Origin: Mycolicibacterium rufum
GTDB lineage: Bacteria; Actinomycetota; Actinomycetes; Mycobacteriales; Mycobacteriaceae
Assembly (NCBI RefSeq): GCF_022374875.2
Contig: NZ_CP092427.2
Location: 1,798,001 to 1,862,000, forward strand
Reading direction: 5' to 3'
Length of the DNA stretch: 64,000 nucleotides
In this document: positions 58,953 to 64,000 of the stretch, piece by piece
Numbering within the stretch: the stretch's first letter is position 1
How the letters are laid out: the number at the start of each line of letters is the position of its first letter
Program-made: the position numbers and the translations under genes
The notes under the pieces: model-generated
Told to the model about the DNA's origin: nothing
The model's input: the letters and a program-made list of their open reading frames with translations, nothing else
Databases searched by the model: none

Positions 58953-60714
58953 CGCCGGTGAGCGAGCGCTGCGACTGATCGACCACCTCGGACAGCGAGC
59001 GAACGGCCAACGCGCTCACCATCTCCGGGATCGACGCGGCGGCAGGCTGCGACGACGCCTTGGGCCGCAGCATGTCCCGCAGTGACGATCCCGGCAGATG
59101 CGTGATGTCGACCTTGGTGTCCTCGTCGATCCCGGCCAGCGCCTTGGCCCGGGCGATGGCGGTGCGCAGGCCGCCGAGCTCGTCGACCAGGCCGCGCTCG
59201 AGCGCGTCGGCGCCCGTCCACACCCGGCCGCGGGCCACCTGGTCCACCGCCTCGGCGGTCATCTTGCGGCCCTGGGCGACCCGGTTGACGAAATCGGTGT
59301 AGAACAGATCGGCCTCGGCCTCCACGTGCGCCTGCTGCTCCTCGGTGAACGGCGCGTTGACCGACCAGGCGTCGGCGTTGGCATTCGTGCGCACCGTGCC
59401 CGAACCGACCCCGAGCCGGTCCTTGAGGTCGCGCGCGACGAGCTTGCCGGTGACCACGCCGATGGACCCGGTGATGGTCGCGGCATCGGCCACGATGGCG
59501 TCGGCGGCCATCGACACGTAGTAGCCGCCGGAGGCCGCCACCGCCCCCATCGACGCCACCACCGGTGTGCCGCGCTCACGCAGCCGCACGACCTCACGCC
59601 AGATCGTCTCCGATCCGGTGACCGAGCCGCCGGGACTGTCGACGCGCAGCACCACCGCGGCCACGTCGTCGTCGGCACCGGCCTGACGCAGCGCCGCGGC
59701 GATCGTGTCACCGCCGGCGCTGGGGCCGCCGCCCAACGGGGACACCGGCCGGCCGCGACCGCTCACGATGGGGCCGGCCAGCGTCACGACCGCGATTGTC
59801 CGGCGGGCCTTGCGGCCCGGCAGCGCGGGGGTCGGCACCGAGGGCCTGCTGGTGCGCGCGTACCGGGACAGAAAGAGCCGCGGCGGCGCGTCGCTGCCGT
59901 CGGCGTCCCCGTTCGGGGTCATGCCCGGGGCTCCGGTCATGTCGGCGATGCGCGCGTAGGCCTCGTCGCGGAAACCGATCCGGTCGATCAGCCCCGCGGT
60001 CACCGCGTCGTCGCGCAGCAGCGGGGCACGGTCGGCCAGGGCGTCCAGCGCGGCGCGGTCCACGGAGCGCGAGGCCGCCACCGCGTCCCACACCTGGGAG
60101 CGCAGGCTGTTGACCAGCGCCGTGTCAGCCTCGCGGTGCGCCTCGGTGTACCCGTCCTGAGTGAACAGGTTCGCCGCGGACTTGTATTCGCCGCGGGCGG
60201 TGAACTGCGCCTCGACGCCCAGCTTGTCGAGCGCGTCGCGCAGGAACAGCGCACTGGTGGCGAACCCGACCAGGCCGACCGTGCCCGACGGCTGCATCCA
60301 CACCTCGCCGAACGCCGAGGCCAGGTAGTACGACAGCGTGCCCGGATAGGTCTCGGCCCAGGCCAGCGACGGCTTGCGTTCGGTGAACGCGGCGATCGCC
60401 GCGCGCAGCTCCTCTACCGGACCGGGCGGGGCCGCGTCGAGCTGGACCCGCGCGATCAGTCCGGCGACGCGAGGATCCTCGGCGGCGCGGTGGATGGCGG
60501 CGATCGTCTCACGCAGCAGCAGCGGCCGGCTGGCTCCCAGGATCCCGGACACCATCGCGACGGGATCGAATCCGGCGGTCTCCGCGGGCATCTGCTGCAG
60601 GTCGATCTCCAGGATGCAGCCGGCGGGCACCCCCTGGTGACGGGCGGTGTCGACCTTGCGGGCCAGTTCGCGGAAGTCATCCAGTCCGGGCACGCCGGAG
60701 AGCACAGAGATCAT
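58918..60714 (-). CDS. sppA: Signal peptide peptidase SppA, 67K type (S49)
   Basis: 598 residues with two S49 domains. The catalytic Lys is in the first ([19 protein letters not shown]) and the Ser in the second ([20 protein letters not shown]), the long E. coli-type dyad. It digests cleaved signal peptides at the membrane. A minus-strand -10 TACGCT lies seven bases before the ATG, so the mRNA is probably leaderless. Same neighbourhood as Rv0724. Confidence 0.93.
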   Translation of the reverse strand: MISVLSGVPGLDDFRELARKVDTARHQGVPAGCILEIDLQQMPAETAGFDPVAMVSGILGASRPLLLRETIAAIHRAAEDPRVAGLIARVQLDAAPPGPVEELRAAIAAFTERKPSLAWAETYPGTLSYYLASAFGEVWMQPSGTVGLVGFATSALFLRDALDKLGVEAQFTARGEYKSAANLFTQDGYTEAHREADTALVNSLRSQVWDAVAASRSVDRAALDALADRAPLLRDDAVTAGLIDRIGFRDEAYARIADMTGAPGMTPNGDADGSDAPPRLFLSRYARTSRPSVPTPALPGRKARRTIAVVTLAGPIVSGRGRPVSPLGGGPSAGGDTIAAALRQAGADDDVAAVVLRVDSPGGSVTGSETIWREVVRLRERGTPVVASMGAVAASGGYYVSMAADAIVADAATITGSIGVVTGKLVARDLKDRLGVGSGTVRTNANADAWSVNAPFTEEQQAHVEAEADLFYTDFVNRVAQGRKMTAEAVDQVARGRVWTGADALERGLVDELGGLRTAIARAKALAGIDEDTKVDITHLPGSSLRDMLRPKASSQPAAASIPEMVSALAVRSLSEVVDQSQRSLTGVNVLWLGASRY

Positions 60715-60721
60715 GGCTCTG

Positions 60722-60727
60722 AGCGTA
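60722..60727 (-). promoter_or_regulatory. -10 (TACGCT) of sppA
   Basis: Minus-strand TANNNT match ending seven bases before the sppA ATG: leaderless or one-base leader. Confidence 0.45.
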
Positions 60728-60745
60728 CCGACGCCCGGGTGCGGG

Positions 60746-61090
60746 TCAGCGCCCGACGAAGCGGGCGTGCTGCGGGCAGTAGGCCTGCACCGAGGCCTTG
60801 AGCAGACCGCCGGCCTGGGCGCGATCGAGACCCCTGCTCGTCAGCGTGGTGAGCACACCCCGGACGGCGGGCACCGGGTTGACGGAGTTGCTCTGCAGCG
60901 CGGTGGTCAACATCTCGCACACCTGCTTGCCGACCTCGGGGAGATCGGTGTTCGGCGCGAACGGGATGTTCATGTTGCTCACCGTGTCGGTGAACCATTG
61001 GTCGGCCGTCTGCGCCTGCGCCGGTGCCGCCATACCGAGGCTGATCCCGGCGGCGACGATCGCCGCGACAACGGTGCGCCGGTGGTTCAT
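60746..61090 (-). CDS. Secreted DUF732-like protein
   Basis: 114 residues with a clear signal peptide (VVAAIVAAGISLGMAAPAQAQ, cleavage near AQAQ). Mature part has two cysteines (VCEML and YCPQH) that could pair, and the helical GLDRAQAGGLLKASVQAY pattern of small mycobacterial DUF732 proteins. Function unknown. AAGGAG about eight bases before ATG. Confidence 0.82.
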   Translation of the reverse strand: MNHRRTVVAAIVAAGISLGMAAPAQAQTADQWFTDTVSNMNIPFAPNTDLPEVGKQVCEMLTTALQSNSVNPVPAVRGVLTTLTSRGLDRAQAGGLLKASVQAYCPQHARFVGR

Positions 61091-61163
61091 CGAGACTGCT
61101 CCTTCGTCTTCCCCATCGGTGGGTCATCGCCCCGGACGGCCCCGACGTTACCGGCCGCCAACC

Positions 61164-61188
61164 AAAAACCCCCGCCGGAGCGGGGGTT
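61164..61188 (-). terminator. Intrinsic terminator of the spc ribosomal operon
   Basis: Minus strand: AACCCCCGC-TCCG-GCGGGGGTT followed by TTT; a 9-bp perfect stem 20 bases after the rplO stop. Strong for a mycobacterium. Confidence 0.85.
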
Positions 61189-61206
61189 CCTGGGTGTTCG
61201 TCAGTC

Positions 61207-61650
61207 CTACAGTTCGGTGGCGCTGCCGCCGGCGGCGGTGATCGCCTCGCGGGCGTTGGCGCTGAACTTGTGCGCGGTGACGTCGACCTTGGCCGACAGC
61301 TTGCCGTCGCCGAGAACCTTCACCAGAACGTTCTTGCGGACCAGGCCCTTGGCCACCAGCTCGTCGACGCCGACGGTGCCGCCCTCCGGGAACGCCTTGG
61401 CGATGTCGCCGACGTTCACCACGCCGTACTCGGTGCGGAACCGGTTACGGAAGCCCTTGAGCTTCGGCAGCCGCATGTGGATCGGCATCTGGCCGCCCTC
61501 GAAGCCCACCGGCACGTTCTTGCGGGCGCCGGTGCCCTTGGTGCCGCGGCCCGCGGTCTTGCCCTTCGAGCCTTCACCGCGACCCACGCGGGTCTTCTTC
61601 GTCTTCTCGCCGGGAGCCGGCTTCAGGTCGTGGAGCTTGATCGGGGTCAT
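61207..61650 (-). CDS. rplO: 50S ribosomal protein L15
   Basis: 147 residues ([56 protein letters not shown]). Last gene before the terminator; two bases after rpmD. Confidence 0.97.
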   Translation of the reverse strand: MTPIKLHDLKPAPGEKTKKTRVGRGEGSKGKTAGRGTKGTGARKNVPVGFEGGQMPIHMRLPKLKGFRNRFRTEYGVVNVGDIAKAFPEGGTVGVDELVAKGLVRKNVLVKVLGDGKLSAKVDVTAHKFSANAREAITAAGGSATEL

Positions 61651-61652
61651 GT

Positions 61653-61832
61653 CTATACCTCCTCGACCGTGACGAGGTGGTGCACGGTCTTGATCAGTCC
61701 GCGCGTCTGCGCGTTGTCCTCGCGGACCACGGACTGGCGGATCTTGCGCAACCCGAGCGTACGCAGGGTCTCGCGCTGCTTCCAGCGCGCACCGATGGTG
61801 CTGCGCACCTGGGTGATCTTGAGCTCTGCCAT
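61653..61832 (-). CDS. rpmD: 50S ribosomal protein L30
   Basis: 59 residues ([34 protein letters not shown]). ATG 61832 chosen because it gives the family length; it lies four bases after the rpsE stop. Confidence 0.96.
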   Translation of the reverse strand: MAELKITQVRSTIGARWKQRETLRTLGLRKIRQSVVREDNAQTRGLIKTVHHLVTVEEV

Positions 61833-61836
61833 GGTG

Positions 61837-62499
61837 TTACGCCGTTCCCTCACGCGCGGTGCCGGCAGCCAGGGCGTCGGCCTCGCGACGGGCCCTCAGC
61901 ATGCCTGCGGGCGCTACATCTTCGATCGGCAGGCCGCGGCGGGCCGCGACCTCTTCGGGGCGCTGCAACAGCTTCAGCGCGGCGACGGTCGCGTGCACCA
62001 CGTTGATCGCGTTGTCGCTGCCCAGCGACTTGGCCAGCACGTCGTGCACGCCGGCGCATTCCAGCACCGCGCGGCACGCGCCACCGGCGATGACACCGGT
62101 ACCGGGGCTGGCCGGGCGCAGCATGACCACCCCGGCCGCGGCCTCACCCTGGACCGGGTGGGTCACGGTGCCGCCGATCAGCGGCACGCGGAAGAAGTTC
62201 TTGCGCGCTTCCTCGACGCCCTTGGCGATCGCGGCGGGCACCTCTTTGGCCTTGCCGTAGCCGACGCCGACCATGCCTTTACCGTCGCCGACGATCACCA
62301 GCGCGGTGAAGCTGAACCGGCGACCACCCTTGACGACCTTGGAGACGCGGTTGATCGCAACGACGCGCTCCAGGTACTGGCTCTTCTCGCGGTCGTCGCG
62401 TCCGCCCCGGCCGCCGCGGTCGTCACGGCGACCCCGGCCACCGTCACGGCCACCGCCGCGATTGTCCTGCGCCGAACCGGCGCCAGCCTGCTCGGCCAT
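61837..62499 (-). CDS. rpsE: 30S ribosomal protein S5
   Basis: 220 residues. Gly/Arg/Asp-rich N-terminal tail (about 45 residues) typical of mycobacteria, then the conserved core ([44 protein letters not shown]). The second of two adjacent ATGs (62499) is chosen: GAGAGGA is seven bases upstream and the protein then begins MAEQ. Confidence 0.96.
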   Translation of the reverse strand: MAEQAGAGSAQDNRGGGRDGGRGRRDDRGGRGGRDDREKSQYLERVVAINRVSKVVKGGRRFSFTALVIVGDGKGMVGVGYGKAKEVPAAIAKGVEEARKNFFRVPLIGGTVTHPVQGEAAAGVVMLRPASPGTGVIAGGACRAVLECAGVHDVLAKSLGSDNAINVVHATVAALKLLQRPEEVAARRGLPIEDVAPAGMLRARREADALAAGTAREGTA

Positions 62500-62534
62500 C
62501 ATGCAGTCCTCTCAACGTTATTGGTGACAGTCAT

Positions 62535-62942
62535 CTAGAACTTCAGCCCACTCTCGCGCGCCGCGTCGGCCAGCGCCGCGATCCGTCCGCCGTAGGTGTA
62601 CCCACCGCGGTCGAACACGACCTCGTCGATGCCGGCGGCCTTGGCGCGCTCGGCGATCAGCTGACCGACCCGCGTGCTGGCGGCCTTCTTGTCGCCCTCG
62701 ACGGCCCGCACATCGGCCTCGATCGAGGACGCCGCGGCCAGCGTCACGCCCTGCAGGTCGTCGACCAGCTGCACATGGATGTGCCGCGAGGAGCGGTTGA
62801 CCACCAGGCGCGGACGTTCGGCGGTGCCGGCGACCTTCTTGCGCAGGCGGGCGTGCCGACGCAGCCGCGAGGTGCGCCGCGTCTGGGAGATGTTCTTGCC
62901 GACCGGGGTGTGCCCGGCGTTCTCTTTGGTGTTCGTGGCCAT
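62535..62942 (-). CDS. rplR: 50S ribosomal protein L18
   Basis: 135 residues, 5S rRNA-binding protein ([49 protein letters not shown]). 35 bases before rpsE. Confidence 0.97.
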   Translation of the reverse strand: MATNTKENAGHTPVGKNISQTRRTSRLRRHARLRKKVAGTAERPRLVVNRSSRHIHVQLVDDLQGVTLAAASSIEADVRAVEGDKKAASTRVGQLIAERAKAAGIDEVVFDRGGYTYGGRIAALADAARESGLKF

Positions 62943-62945
62943 CTG

Positions 62946-63485
62946 CTACTTACCCGTCTTTCCGACCTTGCGACGGATCTGCTCGCCCTCGTAGCGGATT
63001 CCCTTGCCCTTGTAGGGATCGCTCTTCCGCAGGCGGCGGATGTTCGCCGCGATCTGGCCGACCTTTTGCTTGTCGATACCGGAGATCGAGAACTTCGTCG
63101 GCGTCTCGACCGCGAAGGTGACGCCCTCCGGAGCGGTGATCAGCACCGGGTGGCTGTAACCGAGCGCGAACTCGAGGTCGTTGCCCTTGGCCACGACGCG
63201 GTAGCCGACGCCGAAGATCTCCATCTTGGTGGTGTAGCCCTGGGTCACACCGTCGACCAGGTTGGCGATCAGTGTGCGGGACAGCCCGTGCAGCGAGCGG
63301 TTGCGCCGCTCGTCGTTGGGGCGGGTCACCACGATGGCGCCGTCGTCGTCGCGCGAGACCTCGATGGGCTCGGCGACGTCGAGGGTCAGCGTCCCCTTGG
63401 GGCCCTTGACGGCGACATTGCGGCCGTCGATCGTGACATCGACCCCGGCGGGAACCGGGACCGGCTGCTTTCCAATGCGAGACAT
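62946..63485 (-). CDS. rplF: 50S ribosomal protein L6
   Basis: 179 residues ([52 protein letters not shown] near the C-terminus). Three bases before rplR, 14 after rpsH. Confidence 0.97.
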   Translation of the reverse strand: MSRIGKQPVPVPAGVDVTIDGRNVAVKGPKGTLTLDVAEPIEVSRDDDGAIVVTRPNDERRNRSLHGLSRTLIANLVDGVTQGYTTKMEIFGVGYRVVAKGNDLEFALGYSHPVLITAPEGVTFAVETPTKFSISGIDKQKVGQIAANIRRLRKSDPYKGKGIRYEGEQIRRKVGKTGK

Positions 63486-63499
63486 GTCTTATCTACCCC

Positions 63500-63898
63500 T
63501 CACCACACGTACGCGAGGACCTCGCCGCCGACACCCTCGCGGGAAGCCTGGCGGTCGGTCCTCAAGCCGGACGACGTAGAAATGATCGCCACACCCAGCC
63601 CGCCGAGAACGCGGGGCAGGTTGGTGGACTTGGCGTACACCCGCAGGCCGGGCTTGCTCACGCGGCGCAGGCCGGCGATGCTTCGCTCCCGGCTCGGGCC
63701 GTACTTGAGCTGCACCACCAGGGACTTGCCCACGCGGGCGTCCTCGGTGCGGTAGTCGCTGATGTAACCCTCGGCCTTGAGGATCTCGGCGATGTTCGCC
63801 TTGATCTTGCTGTGCGGCAAGGTCACTTCGTCGTGATACGCCGAGTTGGCGTTGCGCAGACGTGTCAGGAAGTCTGCGATCGGATCCGTCATGGTCAT
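63500..63898 (-). CDS. rpsH: 30S ribosomal protein S8
   Basis: 132 residues ([63 protein letters not shown]). AAAGGTGA precedes ATG 63898. Confidence 0.97.
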   Translation of the reverse strand: MTMTDPIADFLTRLRNANSAYHDEVTLPHSKIKANIAEILKAEGYISDYRTEDARVGKSLVVQLKYGPSRERSIAGLRRVSKPGLRVYAKSTNLPRVLGGLGVAIISTSSGLRTDRQASREGVGGEVLAYVW

Positions 63899-63982
63899 GA
63901 CAGCCGGTTCACCTTTCTCGCGGCGGTTCCCCGATCGGGGCCTGCCGCAACTGTTTGAGGGATTGTCTGTGGGTTTCCGGCT

Positions 63983-64000
63983 TTACCAGCTGGACTTCTG
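63983..64000 (-). CDS. rpsN: 30S ribosomal protein S14 type Z, C-terminal end only
   Basis: The last five codons plus stop are visible on the minus strand, reading QKSSW and TAA, the typical C-terminus of zinc-type S14. Gene order (rpsN before rpsH) supports it. The rest lies outside the window. Confidence 0.8.
   Translation of the reverse strand, partial: QKSSW

Overview
The window is a chromosomal segment of a fast-growing mycobacterium (Mycolicibacterium type; the species cannot be fixed from sequence alone). The DNA is very GC rich, and the gene order follows Mycobacterium tuberculosis in three blocks: the Rv3449-Rv3462c block (mycP4, eccB4, cutinases, truA-rplQ-rpoA-rpsD-rpsK-rpsM-rpmJ-infA), the Rv3463-Rv3465 block (LLM oxidoreductase, rmlB, rmlC), and the Rv0753c-Rv0751c plus Rv0737-Rv0718 blocks (mmsA, fadE9, mmsB; MarR, rslA, sigL, map, adk, secY, methyltransferases, sppA, rplO, rpmD, rpsE, rplR, rplF, rpsH, rpsN). 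No tRNA, rRNA, insertion sequence, phage or CRISPR array was seen.

Layout. 1-6.4 kb: end of the ESX-4 locus (mycosin, EccB), a CGNR regulator, an EamA transporter and three tandem secreted cutinases, each with its own promoter at or next to the start codon. 6.4-11.2 kb: the S11/S13/S4/RpoA ribosomal operon. 11.2-35.4 kb: an accessory block inserted between infA and the Rv3463 homologues. It looks like a hypoxia/dormancy (DosR/DevR) regulon gathered in one place: devR itself, three universal stress proteins, an Hsp20, a WS/DGAT-like protein, a cation antiporter, sensor kinases, an orphan ANTAR protein, a rhodanese/DUF302 pair, two SRPBCC proteins, and an eight-gene translationally coupled operon (small protein, acetyl-CoA synthetase, pyruvate dehydrogenase E1alpha/E1beta/E2, acyl carrier protein, DevS-like kinase, alcohol dehydrogenase). 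DosR-type boxes resembling GGGACTWWAGTCCC sit at a nearly constant -42.5/-43.5 from predicted transcription starts of several of these units.

35.4-46 kb: two LLM-class oxidoreductases, dTDP-rhamnose genes rmlB-rmlC, a broken copD-family gene, valine catabolism (mmsA-fadE9-mmsB), a HAD hydrolase and a NarL-type two-component pair. 46-52.3 kb: sigL-rslA followed, on the same strand, by a cassette not found at this place in M. tuberculosis: TPP-dependent enzyme, SRPBCC protein, KAS III-like protein, PLP aminotransferase and a MarR regulator. Two matching promoters (TGAACC-16-CGTGTC, the published SigL consensus) precede sigL and the TPP gene, so the cassette is probably a SigL-controlled biosynthetic unit. 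52.3-64 kb: map-adk-secY, four tandem SAM-dependent methyltransferases, sppA, a DUF732 secreted protein and the distal spc ribosomal operon, ending inside rpsN.

The strongest candidates for undescribed biology are the SigL-driven TPP/KAS III/aminotransferase cassette and the DosR-boxed PDH/ACS/ACP/kinase/ADH operon.
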